From Pseudomonadota bacterium (GTDB lineage Bacteria; Pseudomonadota; Gammaproteobacteria; Burkholderiales; Burkholderiaceae), in NCBI GenBank assembly GCA_963205525.1, contig CAUJJP010000071.1, forward strand, positions 1 to 64,000: a stretch of DNA of 64,000 nucleotides. The letters run 5' to 3'. The position numbers and the translations under genes were made by a program. The notes under the pieces were generated by a model. It did not search any database. It worked only from the letters and a program-made list of their open reading frames with translations, and was not told the DNA's origin. Positions 27,124 to 38,313 of the stretch are shown here, in pieces (positions within the stretch are counted from its first letter, which is position 1; each line of letters begins with the position of its first letter).

Positions 27124-27930
27124 TCAGTGGGTTCCCGCCGCCGAGGCAGCGACCGTGCTCACGCCCTGCAGCCGCAGCGCATAGCCGTCGGCGTGGCGCA
27201 GGTCGGCGCTGAGCAGCGGCTTGTGCCAGCGCCCGGTGACCTGGGCCAGGGTGCGCACGAAGCGCTCGCTGCGGGCGACGATCTCGTCGGCGCTGCCGCG
27301 GCCGAACTCGATGACCTGGCCGTCCTCGGTCTCGCCGCGCCAGGAGCCGCGCGCGCTGAGCTGCAGCCGGCGCAGCTGCAGCTCGTGCAGCGCCAGCAGC
27401 GGCTGCAGGCGCTGCAGCAGCGCCCACATCGCGGCGGCGTGGCGCTCGGCCTGCTCGGAGGGGCCGGCGAGCACCGGCAGCGCATCGTCGTCGACGTCGC
27501 CGACGTTGGCCTCGAAGATCTCGCCGAAGCTGTTCACCAGCAGCGGGTTGCGCTCGTCCTCGGGCTGCCACAGGGCGACCGGACGGTGCTCCTCCAGCCG
27601 CACCGCGAGCCGGTCCGGCCAGACCCGGCGCACCACCGCGTGGCGCACCCAGGGCACGGCCTCGAAGGCGGCGCGCGCCTGCTGCAGGTCCAGGCTGAAG
27701 AACTGGCCGCGCAGCCGCGGCAGCGCGTTCGCGCGCAGGGTCGGCAGGTTGTTGCGCACCAGCTCGCCCTCGATCTGGATCGAGCGGATGACGAACATGG
27801 GCGCGCGCGTCAGCCACAGCACGGCCGCCGCCAGCAGCGCCAGCGCGGCGAGCGCGAAGACGCCGGTGGCGACGCCGTTCATCAGCCGCACGTCGGGCGG
27901 CCAGGGGGCGGGGGCGCTGCGCGTGGCCAT
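27124..27930 (-). CDS. ftsQ: Cell division protein FtsQ
   Basis: FtsQ is a bitopic inner-membrane scaffold of the divisome. The 268-residue protein has a cytoplasmic N-terminus, one transmembrane segment (about 20-42) and a POTRA domain starting at MFVIRSIQIEGELVRNN. The FtsQ beta domain continues through AVVRRVWPDRLAVRLEEH. The start at 27930 overlaps the ddl stop by one base, so the two are translationally coupled. Confidence 0.95.
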   Translation of the reverse strand: MATRSAPAPWPPDVRLMNGVATGVFALAALALLAAAVLWLTRAPMFVIRSIQIEGELVRNNLPTLRANALPRLRGQFFSLDLQQARAAFEAVPWVRHAVVRRVWPDRLAVRLEEHRPVALWQPEDERNPLLVNSFGEIFEANVGDVDDDALPVLAGPSEQAERHAAAMWALLQRLQPLLALHELQLRRLQLSARGSWRGETEDGQVIEFGRGSADEIVARSERFVRTLAQVTGRWHKPLLSADLRHADGYALRLQGVSTVAASAAGTH

Positions 27931-28895
27931 CAGACGGCGTCCCGGTCCAGGGTGGCGGCCTGCAGCAGGTGCAGGCACAGCTGCGGGTAGCCCAGGCCCG
28001 CCGCCCTGGCCGACATCGGCACCAGCGAGTGCCCGGTCATGCCGGGGCTGGTGTTCATCTCGAGCAGGAAGATGCGGCGGTCGCTGGCGCGCAGCATGAG
28101 GTCGGCGCGCCCCCAGCCGCGGCAGCCCAGCACGCGGTAGGCGGCCAGGGTCAGGCGCTGCACCTCGGCCTCCTCGGCCGGCGGCAGGCCGCTCGGGCAG
28201 TGGTAGCCGGTGTCCTCGCTGAAGTACTTGTGCTCGTAGTCGTAGTTGCCGTCGGGTGCGGCGATGCGTATCACCGGCAGCGCCTGCGCGCCCGCGCCGC
28301 TGCCCAGCACCGGGCAGGTGAGCTCGATGCCGTCGATGAACTCCTCGCACAGCACGTCGTGGTCGTAGCGCGCCGCCAGTGCCACCGCGTCCAGCATCTG
28401 TGAGTAGCCGGCGACCTTGCTGATGCCGATCGACGAGCCCTCGCGCGGCGGCTTGACGATCAGCGGCAGGCCGAGCTCGTCGGGCACCGCGATCACGCGC
28501 TCACGCTGCTGCTCGCCCGGCGCCAGCCGCAGCCAGCGCGGCGTCGGCAGGCCTTCGGCGAGCCAGACGCGCTTGGTCATCACCTTGTCCATGCAGATCG
28601 CACTGGCCATCACGCCGGAGCCGGTGTAGGGGATGCCCAGCAGCTCCAGCGCGCCCTGCACCGTGCCGTCCTCGCCGTGGCGGCCGTGCAGGGCGACGAA
28701 GGCGCGCGCGAAGCCCTCGTCCTTCAGCGCGTGCAGGCCGCGCTCGGCGGGGTCGAAGGCCTGCGCGTCCACGCCCAGCGACTGCAGCGCCTGCAGCACG
28801 CCGGCGCCCGACATCAGCGAGACCTCGCGTTCGGCGCTGTCGCCGCCCATCAGGACCGCGACCCGGCCCAGGTCCGTCGTCAGACCGCCGCTCAT
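27930..28895 (-). CDS. ddl: D-alanine--D-alanine ligase
   Basis: Ddl joins two D-alanines with ATP for the UDP-MurNAc pentapeptide. The 321-residue ATP-grasp enzyme has [17 protein letters not shown] at the N-terminus. The ATP-grasp loop [13 protein letters not shown] and the metal-binding [13 protein letters not shown] near the C-terminus are also clear. Length is normal for DdlB. Start overlaps the murC stop by 4 bases. Confidence 0.96.
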   Translation of the reverse strand: MSGGLTTDLGRVAVLMGGDSAEREVSLMSGAGVLQALQSLGVDAQAFDPAERGLHALKDEGFARAFVALHGRHGEDGTVQGALELLGIPYTGSGVMASAICMDKVMTKRVWLAEGLPTPRWLRLAPGEQQRERVIAVPDELGLPLIVKPPREGSSIGISKVAGYSQMLDAVALAARYDHDVLCEEFIDGIELTCPVLGSGAGAQALPVIRIAAPDGNYDYEHKYFSEDTGYHCPSGLPPAEEAEVQRLTLAAYRVLGCRGWGRADLMLRASDRRIFLLEMNTSPGMTGHSLVPMSARAAGLGYPQLCLHLLQAATLDRDAV

Positions 28896-30301
28896 GCCGC
28901 ACCCCCGATGCGCTCGACCAGCTGCTGCGGCACCGCGCCTATGCTGCCGGCGCCCATCACGATGACGACGTCGCCCTCGCGCGCGAAGTCCTGGATCGCC
29001 TGCGGCAAGGCCCCCACCTCGTCGACGAACACCGGCTCGCTGGGGCCGGCCACGCGCAGCGCGCGTGCCAGCGCGCGGCCGTCGGCAGCCACGATGGCCG
29101 GCTCGCCGGCGGCGTAGACCTCGGTCAGCAGCACCGCGTCGGCCTGGCGCATGACCTTCACGAAGTCCTCGAAGCAGTCGCGCGTGCGGGTGTAGCGGTG
29201 CGGCTGGAAGGCCAGCACCAGGCGCCGGCCGGGGAAGGCGCCGCGCGCGGCGGCGAGCACCGCCGCCATCTCCACCGGGTGGTGGCCGTAGTCGTCGATC
29301 AGGGTGAAGCGCCCGCCTTCCACGGCCGCCAGCTCGCCCCAGCGCTGGAAGCGCCGGCCGACACCGGCGAAGTCGCGCAGCGCCTGCACGATGGGGGCGT
29401 CCGGCAGTTCGAGCTCGGTGGCGACCGCGATCGCCGCCAGCGCGTTGCGCACGTTGTGTTCGCCCGGCAGGTTGAGCGTGATCGCGAGGTCCGGCATCGT
29501 GCTGCCGTTGCGGCGCTGGCAGGTGAAGCGCATCTGCCCGCCGGGCAGCGCCTGCACATCGACCGCGCGCACCTGCGCCTCGGCGCCGAGGCCGTAGCTC
29601 ACCAGCGGACGCGAGACCATGGGCAGGATGGCGCGCACGCCGGGGTCGTCGCCGCACAGGATGGCCGCGCCGTAGAAGGGCATGCGGTGCAGGAAGTCGA
29701 CGAAGCTGCTGCGCAGCCGCGTCAGGTCGTGGCCATAGGTGTCCATGTGGTCGGCGTCGATGTTGGTGACGACCGACAGGACCGGGTTGAGGTTGAGGAA
29801 GGAGGCGTCGCTCTCGTCGGCCTCGACCACGATGTACTCGCCGGCGCCGAGCCGGCTGTTCACGCCCGCGCTCTCCAGCTTGCCGCCGATGACGAAGGTG
29901 GGGTCCAGCCCGGCTTCGGCGAGCACGCTGGTGACGAGCGAGGTGGTGGTGGTCTTGCCGTGGGTGCCGGCGATCGCGATCCCCTTCTTCAGCCGCATCA
30001 GCTCGGCCAGCATGACCGCGCGCGGCACCACCGGCACCCGGCGCGCGCGCGCGGCGATGACCTCCGGGTTGTCGCCCTTCACCGCGGTGGAGGTGACCAC
30101 CGCCTGCGCGCCCGCGATGTGGCCGGCGTCGTGGCCGATCGCGACCCGGATGCCCAGCGTCGCCAGACGCTGCGTGACCGCGCTCGCGCTCTGGTCGCTG
30201 CCGGAGACGGTGTAGCCCAGGTTGTGCAGGATCTCGGCGATCCCGCTCATGCCGGCACCACCGATGCCGACGAAATGGATGTGCTTGACGGCGTGCTTCA
30301 T
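28892..30301 (-). CDS. murC: UDP-N-acetylmuramate--L-alanine ligase
   Basis: MurC adds the first L-alanine to UDP-MurNAc. The 469-residue protein has the N-terminal [15 protein letters not shown]ossmann motif and the P-loop [13 protein letters not shown]. The central [10 protein letters not shown] and the C-terminal DDYGHHPVE are Mur-ligase landmarks. The start is at 30301 ([12 protein letters not shown]), overlapping the murG stop by 4 bases. Confidence 0.97.
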   Translation of the reverse strand: MKHAVKHIHFVGIGGAGMSGIAEILHNLGYTVSGSDQSASAVTQRLATLGIRVAIGHDAGHIAGAQAVVTSTAVKGDNPEVIAARARRVPVVPRAVMLAELMRLKKGIAIAGTHGKTTTTSLVTSVLAEAGLDPTFVIGGKLESAGVNSRLGAGEYIVVEADESDASFLNLNPVLSVVTNIDADHMDTYGHDLTRLRSSFVDFLHRMPFYGAAILCGDDPGVRAILPMVSRPLVSYGLGAEAQVRAVDVQALPGGQMRFTCQRRNGSTMPDLAITLNLPGEHNVRNALAAIAVATELELPDAPIVQALRDFAGVGRRFQRWGELAAVEGGRFTLIDDYGHHPVEMAAVLAAARGAFPGRRLVLAFQPHRYTRTRDCFEDFVKVMRQADAVLLTEVYAAGEPAIVAADGRALARALRVAGPSEPVFVDEVGALPQAIQDFAREGDVVIVMGAGSIGAVPQQLVERIGGAA

Positions 30302-31383
30302 CGCTTGCCCTTTGGGCTCATCAGGGCCTCGATCTGGTCTGCCACGCGGGCCGCCGCGCGCGGCCTGGCCAGGGCGCGCGCGCGCTGCGCCATCGCCAGC
30401 AGCGATGCGCGGTCCAGGCGCTGCAGTTCGTCGGCCAGGCGCTGCGCGCCGAGTTCGGATTGCGGCAGGTGGATCGCCGCCCCGGCCTGCGCCATGTGCT
30501 GCGCGTTGTCGCGCTGGTGGGCGGTGGTGCTCACGATCAGGGGCACCAGGATGGACGCCACGCCGGCGGCGCACAGCTCGCTCACGGTGCCGGCTCCGGC
30601 GCGGCACAGCATGAGGTCGCAGTCGGCGAGCTCCTGCGCCATGTCGTCGATGAAGGGCAGCACGCGCGCGCCGACCCCGGCCGCCTCGTAGGCCGCCGCC
30701 ACCGCGGCGTGGTGGGCGTTGCCGGTCTGGTGCGTGACCTGCGGCCGGCGCGCGGGGTCGATCAGCGCCAGCGCCGCCGGCAGCGTCTGGTTGAGCACCT
30801 GCGCGCCCAGGCTGCCGCCCACCACCAGCAGGCGCAGCGGGCCGGCGCGGCCGGCCAGGCGTTCCTGCGGCGGCGCCAGCGCCTCGATCGCGGCGCGCAC
30901 CGGGTTGCCGGTCACCACCGCCTGGCGCGTCTTGCGCGCGTCCGCACCGTCGAAACCGAAGACCACCCGGTCCGCCACCGGCAGCAGGGCGCGGTTGCTC
31001 ATCAGCAGCGCCGCGTCGGCGTTGACCAGCAGCAGCGGGCGGCCGAGCAGGGCGGCCATCATGCCGCCCGGAAAGCAGACGTAGCCGCCCATGCCCAGCA
31101 CCGCGCTGGCGCCGCGCCGGCGCAGGATGAGCAGGCAGTCCCAGAACGCCTTGAGCAGGCGCAGGCCGCCGGTGAGGGTGTGCCACCCCCCCTTGCCGCG
31201 CAGACCGCTGAAGCCGATGCGGTCGAGCGCGATCCCGGTCGGCGGCACGAGGGCGTTCTCCATCCCGCTGGTGGTGCCCAGCCAGCTCACGCTCCAGCCG
31301 CGGCCCTGCATTTCGCGCGCCAGCGCCAGGCCCGGGATCACGTGTCCGCCGGTGCCCGCGGCCATCACCACCAGGTGCTTCAT
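30298..31383 (-). CDS. murG: Undecaprenyl-PP-MurNAc-pentapeptide GlcNAc transferase
   Basis: MurG adds GlcNAc to lipid I to make lipid II on the cytoplasmic membrane face. The 361-residue GT28 enzyme has the N-terminal [16 protein letters not shown]-loop. The [15 protein letters not shown] second G-loop and the [15 protein letters not shown] donor-binding motif are present. It overlaps ftsW and murC by 4 bases each. Confidence 0.97.
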   Translation of the reverse strand: MKHLVVMAAGTGGHVIPGLALAREMQGRGWSVSWLGTTSGMENALVPPTGIALDRIGFSGLRGKGGWHTLTGGLRLLKAFWDCLLILRRRGASAVLGMGGYVCFPGGMMAALLGRPLLLVNADAALLMSNRALLPVADRVVFGFDGADARKTRQAVVTGNPVRAAIEALAPPQERLAGRAGPLRLLVVGGSLGAQVLNQTLPAALALIDPARRPQVTHQTGNAHHAAVAAAYEAAGVGARVLPFIDDMAQELADCDLMLCRAGAGTVSELCAAGVASILVPLIVSTTAHQRDNAQHMAQAGAAIHLPQSELGAQRLADELQRLDRASLLAMAQRARALARPRAAARVADQIEALMSPKGKR

Positions 31384-32639
31384 GCCCGGCCCCCGCGCAT
31401 GAGGGCGCGGCTCTCCGAGTCCACGCGCACCACGATCGCGATCGCGGTCAGGTTCAGCAGCAGGGCCGAGCCGCCGAAGCTCACCAGCGGCAGGGTCAGG
31501 CCCTTGGTCGGCAGCACGCCGAGGTTGACCCCCATGTTGATGAAGCCCTGGGCGCCGAACCAGATGCCTATGCCCTGCACCATGAGGCCGGCGAACACGC
31601 GGTCGAGCGCGATCGCCTGGCGGCCGATGAGGAAAATGCGGCGCGTCATCCAGAAAAAGGCGGCGATGACGGCCAGCACGCCGACGAGACCGAGTTCCTC
31701 GCCGATCACCGCGAGCAGGAAGTCAGTGTGCGCCTCCGGCAGGTAGTGCAGCTTCTCGACGCTGGCGCCCAGGCCCTGGCCGAACCACTCGCCGCGCCCG
31801 AAGGCGATCAGCGAGTGGGTGAGCTGGTAGGCCTTGTCCTTGACGTACTTGGGATCCCAGGGGTCGAGGTAGGCGAAGATGCGCTCGCGGCGCAGGTCGT
31901 CGAAGGCGATGATGAGGGCGAAGGTCGCCACCACCACCGCCGCGATGAGGAAGAACATGCGCGCGTTCACGCCGCCCAGGAACAGGATGCCCATCGCGAT
32001 CACGACGATGACGATGAAGGCCCCCATGTCGGGCTGGCGCAGCAGCAGCGCACCGGCGAATGCCAGCGCCACCGCCATCGGCCAGACGGCGCGGAAGAAG
32101 TCCTCGCGCGTGTCCATGCGGCGCACCATGTAGTTGGCGGCATACATCGCGATCGCCAGCTTGGCCAGCTCCGAGGGCTGGAAGTTCATGAATCCGAGCG
32201 GGATCCAGCGCCGCGAGGCGTTCACCACCTTGCCGATGAAGGGCAGCAGCACCAGCACCAGCAGCACGAGGGCGAGCACGAAGAGGTGCGGCGCGTGCTT
32301 CTCCCAGAACGCCACCGGAACCTGGGCGACGGCGAGCGCGGCGACGAGCCCGATCGCGATCGCCAGCGCATGGCGCAGCAGGAAGTGGGTCGGCGCGTAG
32401 GCGGCGAACTTGCGGCTGTCGGGCAGCGCGATCGAGGCCGAGTACACCATCACCAGGCCGACCGCGAGCAAGGCGGCGACCACGACGACCAGCCCGCGGT
32501 CGAAGGCCTGCGGCGCCGGCATGGCGGTGCCGCGCAGGCCGTCGCGCACCGGCAGCCGCGCCGTGGCCTCGCGGCGCGCCGCCCAGGCGGCACGCCAGCG
32601 CTGCAGCAGCGGCATCCGAAGTGCGGTGGCGCGCGCCAT
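31380..32639 (-). CDS. ftsW: Peptidoglycan glycosyltransferase FtsW
   Basis: FtsW is the SEDS-family septal glycan polymerase that works with FtsI. The 419-residue protein has about ten transmembrane helices. SEDS landmarks include [16 protein letters not shown], the [22 protein letters not shown] stretch and [15 protein letters not shown]. About 45 extra N-terminal cytoplasmic residues precede the first helix. Start overlaps the murD stop by one base (TGATG). Confidence 0.96.
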   Translation of the reverse strand: MARATALRMPLLQRWRAAWAARREATARLPVRDGLRGTAMPAPQAFDRGLVVVVAALLAVGLVMVYSASIALPDSRKFAAYAPTHFLLRHALAIAIGLVAALAVAQVPVAFWEKHAPHLFVLALVLLVLVLLPFIGKVVNASRRWIPLGFMNFQPSELAKLAIAMYAANYMVRRMDTREDFFRAVWPMAVALAFAGALLLRQPDMGAFIVIVVIAMGILFLGGVNARMFFLIAAVVVATFALIIAFDDLRRERIFAYLDPWDPKYVKDKAYQLTHSLIAFGRGEWFGQGLGASVEKLHYLPEAHTDFLLAVIGEELGLVGVLAVIAAFFWMTRRIFLIGRQAIALDRVFAGLMVQGIGIWFGAQGFINMGVNLGVLPTKGLTLPLVSFGGSALLLNLTAIAIVVRVDSESRALMRGGRA

Positions 32640-34222
32640 CAGGCCAGCTCCCCCTTGTCGGTCGCGAGCGCGCGCACCGCTTCGACGAAGACCTCGGCGC
32701 GGTGCGCGTAGTTGCGGAACATGTCCAGGCTGGCGCAGGCCGGCGAGAGCAGCACCGCGTCGCCGCTGCGCGCCTGCGCATAGGCCCAGGCCACCGCGGC
32801 CGGCAGGGTCTGCAGGGTCTGCACGGTCTGGATCTCCACGCCGCAGCCGCGCAGTGCCGCCGCGATGGCCGGTGCGTCGCGCCCGATCAGGGCCGCCGCG
32901 CGTGCGTAGCGCGCCAGCGGTGCGGCCAGCGGCGCGAAGTCCTGGCCCTTGCCTTCGCCGCCGAGGATGACGACCAGGCGACCCGGCGCCAGCTCCGCAC
33001 CCAGGCCTTCGAGCGCGGCCACGGTGGCGCCGACGTTGGTGCCCTTGCTGTCGTCGTAGGCCTCGATGCCGCCGACGCTGCCCACCGGCTCGACCCGGTG
33101 CGGCTCGCCGCGGTACTCGCGCAGGCCGTGCAGCATGGGCGCCAGCGGGCAGCCGATGGCGCTCGCCAGCGCGAGCGCGGCCAGGGCGTTGGCGGCGTTG
33201 TGGCGCCCGCGCACGCGCAGCGCATCGGCCGGCATCAGGCGCTGCAGATGGATCTCGGGCGCCTCGTCGCGGCGCCGCTTCACGCCATCTTCATCCGGCA
33301 GCGCGCGCACCAGCCAGGCCATGCCGGCTTCCACCACGAGGCCGAAATCGCCCGGCTCGCGCGGCGCATCCAGGCCGAAACGCAGCACGCGCCGCGGCGC
33401 CTCCAGCGGCGTCTTGCGCCCCTTGGGGACGACCGGCTGCGGCCGCATGGCGAGCACCGCCGGGTCGTCGCGGTTGAGCACCATGAGCGCCTGGGAGCCG
33501 AAGACGCGCGACTTCGCCGCCGCGTAGGCGTCCATCGAACCATGCCAGTCGAGGTGGTCCTGGCTCAGGTTGAGCACCGTCGCCGCCGCCGGCTCGAAGC
33601 CCTGCACGCGGTCAAGCTGGAACGAGGACAGCTCCAGCACCCAGACCTCGGGCCACTCCTCGCGCGCGAGCGCGGTCTGCCGGGTCAGGGTGTCGAGCAG
33701 GGTCGGGCCGACGTTGCCCGCCGCCACCACGCGCCGGCCGGCGCGCGCCACCAGCAGCGCCGTCATCGAGGTCACCGTGGTCTTGCCGTTGGTGCCGGTG
33801 ATGGCCAGCAGCGCGGGCGCGTAGGCCGGCTCGGCGGCGCGCAGGTCCGCGAGCGCGCGCACGAACAAGTCCAGCTCGCCGAGCACCGCGATCCCGCGCT
33901 CGGCCGCGGCCTGCAGCAGCGGCGCGATGCGCGCGTCCTGCGGCGCCAGCCCCGGGCTCTTGAGCACGAGCTTGCACTGCGCCGCCAGCGCCGGGTCCAG
34001 GTCGCCGTGCAGCCGCGCCGCCAGGCCTTCGATCTCGCCTTCGTGCGGCGCGCTGGGGCGCGAGTCCCAGACCTGCACCCGGGCACCGTGGCGCGCGCAC
34101 CAGCGCGTCATCGCCAGCCCCGAGTCGCCGAGGCCGAGCACCAGCACCGGCAGCCCGCACAGCCAGTGCGCACCGGCCTCGGGCTGTGCGGGAACGGGGT
34201 TCAGGGGCTGCATGGCAGACAT
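32639..34222 (-). CDS. murD: UDP-N-acetylmuramoylalanine--D-glutamate ligase
   Basis: MurD adds D-glutamate to UDP-MurNAc-L-Ala. At 527 residues it is longer than E. coli MurD (438). It carries the [11 protein letters not shown]ossmann motif, the P-loop [13 protein letters not shown] and [15 protein letters not shown], with internal insertions around residues 290-340. The start could be 34222 or 34213 (MQPLNP). mraY ends one base upstream, so the cluster is continuous here. Confidence 0.95.
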   Translation of the reverse strand: MSAMQPLNPVPAQPEAGAHWLCGLPVLVLGLGDSGLAMTRWCARHGARVQVWDSRPSAPHEGEIEGLAARLHGDLDPALAAQCKLVLKSPGLAPQDARIAPLLQAAAERGIAVLGELDLFVRALADLRAAEPAYAPALLAITGTNGKTTVTSMTALLVARAGRRVVAAGNVGPTLLDTLTRQTALAREEWPEVWVLELSSFQLDRVQGFEPAAATVLNLSQDHLDWHGSMDAYAAAKSRVFGSQALMVLNRDDPAVLAMRPQPVVPKGRKTPLEAPRRVLRFGLDAPREPGDFGLVVEAGMAWLVRALPDEDGVKRRRDEAPEIHLQRLMPADALRVRGRHNAANALAALALASAIGCPLAPMLHGLREYRGEPHRVEPVGSVGGIEAYDDSKGTNVGATVAALEGLGAELAPGRLVVILGGEGKGQDFAPLAAPLARYARAAALIGRDAPAIAAALRGCGVEIQTVQTLQTLPAAVAWAYAQARSGDAVLLSPACASLDMFRNYAHRAEVFVEAVRALATDKGELA

Positions 34223-34223
34223 C

Positions 34224-35405
34224 TCAGCGCAGCTTCAGGCTCGCCAGCCCGACCAGGCACAGCAGCATGGTGACGATCCAGAAGCGCACCACGACCTGGG
34301 TCTCGGCCCAGCCCTTCTTCTCGTAGTGGTGGTGCAGCGGCGCCATCAGCAGGATGCGCTGGCCGACCCCGGTGCGCTTGCGCGTCCACTTGAACCAGGC
34401 CACCTGCGCCATCACCGACAGCGCCTCCAGCACGAAGACCCCGCCCATGATCCCGAGCACGATCTCCTGGCGCGTGATGACGGCGATGGTGCCGAGCGCG
34501 CCGCCCAGCGCCAAGGCGCCCACGTCGCCCATGAAGACCTGCGCCGGGTGGGCGTTGAACCAAAGAAAGGCCAGCCCCGCGCCGGCCATCGCGGCGCAGA
34601 AGATGAGCAGCTCGCCGGCACCGGGGATATAGGGCAGCAGCAGGTAGCGGCTGAAGTTGGCGTTGCCCACGACGTAGGCGAAGACGCCGAGCGCCGAGCC
34701 CACCAGCACCACCGGCATGATGGCCAGGCCGTCCAGTCCGTCGGTGAGGTTGACCGCGTTGCTCGCGCCGACGATCACGAAGTAGCTCAGGGCGATGAAG
34801 CCGAACACCCCCAGCGGATAGCTCACCGTCTTGAAGAAGGGCAGCATGAGGTCGGCCTTGGGCGGCAGGTCGTTCGAGAAGCCGCTCGCGATCCAGCGCA
34901 GAAACAGCTCCAGCACGCGCAGGTTGGAGGTCTCGGCGACGCTGAACGCGAGGTAGATGGCGGCGATGAGGCCGATCACGCTCTGCCAGAAGTACTTCTC
35001 GGCCGAGCGCATGCCCTCGGGGTTCTTGCGCACCACCTTGCGCCAGTCGTCGACCCAGCCGATGGCGCCGAAGCCGAAGGTCACCAGCATCACGATCCAG
35101 ACGAAGCGGTTGCCCCAGTCGAACCACAGCAGGGTGGCGACCGCGATCCCGATCAGGATCAGCACCCCGCCCATGGTCGGCGTGCCGCGCTTGGCCAGGT
35201 GCGACTGCACGCCGTACTCGCGGATCGGCTGGCCGATCTTCAGCGCCGCCAGCCGGCGGATCACCCAGGGGCCGAAGGCCAGCCCGATCAGCATCGCCGT
35301 CATCGCCGCCAGCACGGCGCGGAAGGTCAGGTACTGGAACACGCGCAGAAAGCTCAGCTCCTGCGGGTACAGCGTGAGCAGCCATTGCGACAGGCTCAGC
35401 AGCAT
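34224..35405 (-). CDS. mraY: Phospho-MurNAc-pentapeptide translocase
   Basis: MraY transfers phospho-MurNAc-pentapeptide to undecaprenyl phosphate to form lipid I in the membrane. The 393-residue polytopic protein has the [13 protein letters not shown] motif, the DDWRK catalytic aspartates and [25 protein letters not shown] and a terminal HHHYEKKGW motif complete the family pattern. The start at 35405 ([10 protein letters not shown]) overlaps the murF 3' end by 10 bases. Confidence 0.97.
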   Translation of the reverse strand: MLLSLSQWLLTLYPQELSFLRVFQYLTFRAVLAAMTAMLIGLAFGPWVIRRLAALKIGQPIREYGVQSHLAKRGTPTMGGVLILIGIAVATLLWFDWGNRFVWIVMLVTFGFGAIGWVDDWRKVVRKNPEGMRSAEKYFWQSVIGLIAAIYLAFSVAETSNLRVLELFLRWIASGFSNDLPPKADLMLPFFKTVSYPLGVFGFIALSYFVIVGASNAVNLTDGLDGLAIMPVVLVGSALGVFAYVVGNANFSRYLLLPYIPGAGELLIFCAAMAGAGLAFLWFNAHPAQVFMGDVGALALGGALGTIAVITRQEIVLGIMGGVFVLEALSVMAQVAWFKWTRKRTGVGQRILLMAPLHHHYEKKGWAETQVVVRFWIVTMLLCLVGLASLKLR

Positions 35406-36799
35406 GCCCCGCCCTCCGCCGACGCCGCGGCCGCCAGCGCCTGCACGACGCGCTCCATGCGCATGAAGCGCGAACCCTTGACGAGCAGCGACGCGGCGTC
35501 GGGCTTGTCGATCAGCGGCTCGGACAGCGCCGCCAGCAGCGCCTGGGTGTCGGCAAAGTGCTGCGCGCCGGCGCCGAAGGCCTGCGCGGTCGCCGCGCTC
35601 AGCGGCCCGGCGCACCACAGCCGCAGCAGGCCGCGCTCGCGCGCATAAGCACCGACCTCGGCGTGGAAGGCCGCTCCCTGGCTGCCGACCTCGCCCATGT
35701 CGCCCAGCAGCAGCCACTGCGGCGCCGGCAGGCTGGCGAGGACGTCGATCGCCGCCCGCACCGAGTCGGGGTTGGCGTTGTAGCTGTCGTCGACCAGGGT
35801 CGCGGCGTGGCCCTGCCAGGCGATGGCACGCGCCGCCGAGCGCCCGCCCACCGGGCGGAAATCCTCCAGCCCGGCCGCCAGCGCCGCCAGCGGCGCTCCG
35901 GCGGCGAAGGCGGCGGCAGCGGCGGCGAGCGCGTTGCGCAGGTTGTGCGCACCGGCGATGTGCAGCGCGCAGGCCAGCTCGCCGGCCGGCGTGCGCAGGC
36001 GCAGCCGCCAGTGGTCACCGGCCCAGTCGCCCTCGCCGTCGACCTCGCCGCCGCGGCCGAAGCGGCAGACCCGGCGCGCGCCGGCCAGGGCCTGCCACAG
36101 CGGCGTGTAGGCGTCGTCGGCCGGGAACACCGCGCAGCCGTCGTCGGCCAGGGCCTGGATGACGGCGCCGTTCTCGCGCGCCACCGCCTGCACCGTGTGC
36201 ATGAACTCCTGGTGCTCGCGCTGCGCGTTGTTCACCAGCGCCACCGTGGGCGCCGCCAGTGCCGCCAGCTCGGCGATCTCGCCCGGGTGGTTCATGCCCA
36301 GTTCGATCACCGCCGCGCGCGTGCCGGCATCCAGTCGCAGCAGGGTCAGCGGCACGCCGATGTGGTTGTTCAGGTTGCCGGCGGTGGCCTGGGCCGCCTC
36401 GCCGACCCAGGCGCGCAGGATGGCGCCGATCATCTGGGTCACGGTGGTCTTGCCGTTGCTGCCGGTGACCGCGATCAGCGGCAGCACCAGCCGGCTGCGC
36501 CAGCCGGCGGCGAGCTGCTGCAGCGCGCGCAGGCTGTCGTCGACCTCCATCCCCGGCAGCCCGCTGGCGGCCACACCTCGCTCGGCGAGCAGGGCCGACG
36601 CGCCGGCGGCGCGCGCCTGCGGCAGCAAGTCGTGGGCGTCGTGGCGCTCGCCCCGCAGGGCGACGAACAAGTCCCCGAGCTCCAGCGTGCGCGTGTCGCT
36701 GTGCACGCGCCGGATGGCGACGGCGCCGTCGCCGTGCAGGCGCGCGCCGGGCAGCCGGGACTGCAGCAGGGCGTGCAGGCTGGCCAGCGAGTCGTTCAT
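35396..36799 (-). CDS. murF: UDP-MurNAc-tripeptide--D-alanyl-D-alanine ligase
   Basis: MurF adds the D-Ala-D-Ala dipeptide made by Ddl. The 467-residue Mur ligase has the P-loop [14 protein letters not shown], the [11 protein letters not shown] block and the [15 protein letters not shown] motif. The C-terminal LLGDMGEVG and [11 protein letters not shown] segments are also typical. The start is at 36799 with a 4-base overlap with murE. Confidence 0.97.
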   Translation of the reverse strand: MNDSLASLHALLQSRLPGARLHGDGAVAIRRVHSDTRTLELGDLFVALRGERHDAHDLLPQARAAGASALLAERGVAASGLPGMEVDDSLRALQQLAAGWRSRLVLPLIAVTGSNGKTTVTQMIGAILRAWVGEAAQATAGNLNNHIGVPLTLLRLDAGTRAAVIELGMNHPGEIAELAALAAPTVALVNNAQREHQEFMHTVQAVARENGAVIQALADDGCAVFPADDAYTPLWQALAGARRVCRFGRGGEVDGEGDWAGDHWRLRLRTPAGELACALHIAGAHNLRNALAAAAAAFAAGAPLAALAAGLEDFRPVGGRSAARAIAWQGHAATLVDDSYNANPDSVRAAIDVLASLPAPQWLLLGDMGEVGSQGAAFHAEVGAYARERGLLRLWCAGPLSAATAQAFGAGAQHFADTQALLAALSEPLIDKPDAASLLVKGSRFMRMERVVQALAAAASAEGGACC

Positions 36800-38313
36800 C
36801 GCCCCCCCTCCTGCAGCAGCAGGCGCACCTGCTCGGCGTCCGAGTAGGGATGACGCACGCCGCGCACTTCCTGGTAGTCCTCGTGGCCCTTGCCGGCGAT
36901 CAGCACGACGTCGGCCGGCTGCGCCTCGCGCAGGGCCGCAGCCAGCGCGGCGCGGCGGTCGAGCTCGCTGCGCACGGCCGCCGGCCGGCTGCAGCCGGCG
37001 ACGATCTGGGCCACGATGGCGGCCGGGTCCTCGTCGCGCGGGTTGTCGCTGGTGACGATGAGGACGTCGGCGGCGCGCTCGGCGATCGCGCCCATGAGCG
37101 GGCGCTTGCTCGCATCGCGGTTGCCGCCGCAGCCGAACACGCACCACAGCCGGCCGCCGCGTGCCGCCGCCAGCGGCCGCAGCGAGGCCAGCACCTTGTC
37201 CAGCGCGTCCGGCGTGTGGGCGTAGTCCACCACCACCTCGACCCCGGCGCTGGCGCCCACGCGCTGCATGCGCCCGGGCACCGGCGTGAGCGCCGGCACC
37301 CGCGCCGCCGCCTCGGCCAGCGGCACGCCCAGCGCGCGCAGGCCGCCGAGAACGACGAGCAGGTTGTGCACGTTGTAGTCGCCGATCAGGCGGCTGCGCA
37401 CCGGCTGCACCTGGTCGCCCTCGTGAACCTCGAAAGCCAGGCCGCCGGCCTGGTAGTGGATGGCCGCCGCGCGCAGCCGGGCCGCGCCGGGGGTCGTCGC
37501 CTGCGCCCCCGCCTGCGCCGCCGCCTGCGCGCTCACCGGCCAGAGGTCCAGCGCCGCACCACCCGCGCCGAGCTCCGCAGCCAGGGCGGCGCCCTGCGCA
37601 TCGTCGACGTTGAGCACCGCGGCGTGCAGCCCGGGCCAGCCGAACAGCCGGCGCTTGGCGGCCCAGTAGGCGTCCATGCTGCGGTGGTAGTCCAGGTGGT
37701 CGCGCGTGAAGTTGGTGAAGAGGGCAACGTCGATGGGCACCGCGTCCAGCCGGTGCTCGTCGATGCCGATCGACGAGGCCTCGAGCGCGCAGGCGCGCAA
37801 GCCGGCGTCGACGAAGCCGCGCAGGGTCGCGTGCAAGGTCACCGGGTCGGGGGTGGTGAGGCCGGTGGCGGCCACCGCGCCCGGCTCGCCGACGCCCAGG
37901 GTGCCGATCACGCCGCAGCGCCGGCCGAGTGCAGACAGCGCCTGCGCCGTCCACCAGGCGGTGGAGGTCTTGCCGTTGGTGCCGGTGCTCGCCACGATGT
38001 CCAGCTGCTGGCCGGGATGGCCGTAAAACTCGCTCGCGATGGCGCCGGTGGCGGCCTTCAGGCGCGGCAGCACCGCCACCCGCGCATCCTCGAAGCCGAA
38101 GGCCTCGATGCCCTCGGCCTCGACCAGACAGGTGGCCGCACCCGCGTCGAGCGCGGCGCGCACGAAGCGCCGGCCGTCGGTGGCGTAGCCCGGCCAGGCG
38201 ATGAAGGCGTCGCCCGGGCGCACGAGCCGGCTGTCGGTGCGCAGGCTGCCGCGCACCCAGGACGAGAGCCAGCGTGCAGCGGCGGCCGGCGAGCGCAGAC
38301 GGGTCAGCGGCAT
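36796..38313 (-). CDS. murE: UDP-MurNAc-L-alanyl-D-glutamate--2,6-diaminopimelate ligase
   Basis: MurE adds the third peptide residue. The 505-residue protein has the P-loop STGTNGKTSTAWW and EASSIGIDEHRLD. The substrate-specifying motif reads SDNPRDEDPAAI, the DNPR form that indicates meso-diaminopimelate. The YAHTPDALDKVL segment is also diagnostic. The start at 38313 overlaps the ftsI stop by one base. Confidence 0.97.
   Translation of the reverse strand: MPLTRLRSPAAAARWLSSWVRGSLRTDSRLVRPGDAFIAWPGYATDGRRFVRAALDAGAATCLVEAEGIEAFGFEDARVAVLPRLKAATGAIASEFYGHPGQQLDIVASTGTNGKTSTAWWTAQALSALGRRCGVIGTLGVGEPGAVAATGLTTPDPVTLHATLRGFVDAGLRACALEASSIGIDEHRLDAVPIDVALFTNFTRDHLDYHRSMDAYWAAKRRLFGWPGLHAAVLNVDDAQGAALAAELGAGGAALDLWPVSAQAAAQAGAQATTPGAARLRAAAIHYQAGGLAFEVHEGDQVQPVRSRLIGDYNVHNLLVVLGGLRALGVPLAEAAARVPALTPVPGRMQRVGASAGVEVVVDYAHTPDALDKVLASLRPLAAARGGRLWCVFGCGGNRDASKRPLMGAIAERAADVLIVTSDNPRDEDPAAIVAQIVAGCSRPAAVRSELDRRAALAAALREAQPADVVLIAGKGHEDYQEVRGVRHPYSDAEQVRLLLQEGGR

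Noticed and set aside
32621..34273. A 550-codon plus-strand open frame opposite murD and ftsW
   Set aside because: It is antisense to clear murD and has the Arg/His/Gln-rich composition of GC-rich shadow frames; no domain is visible.
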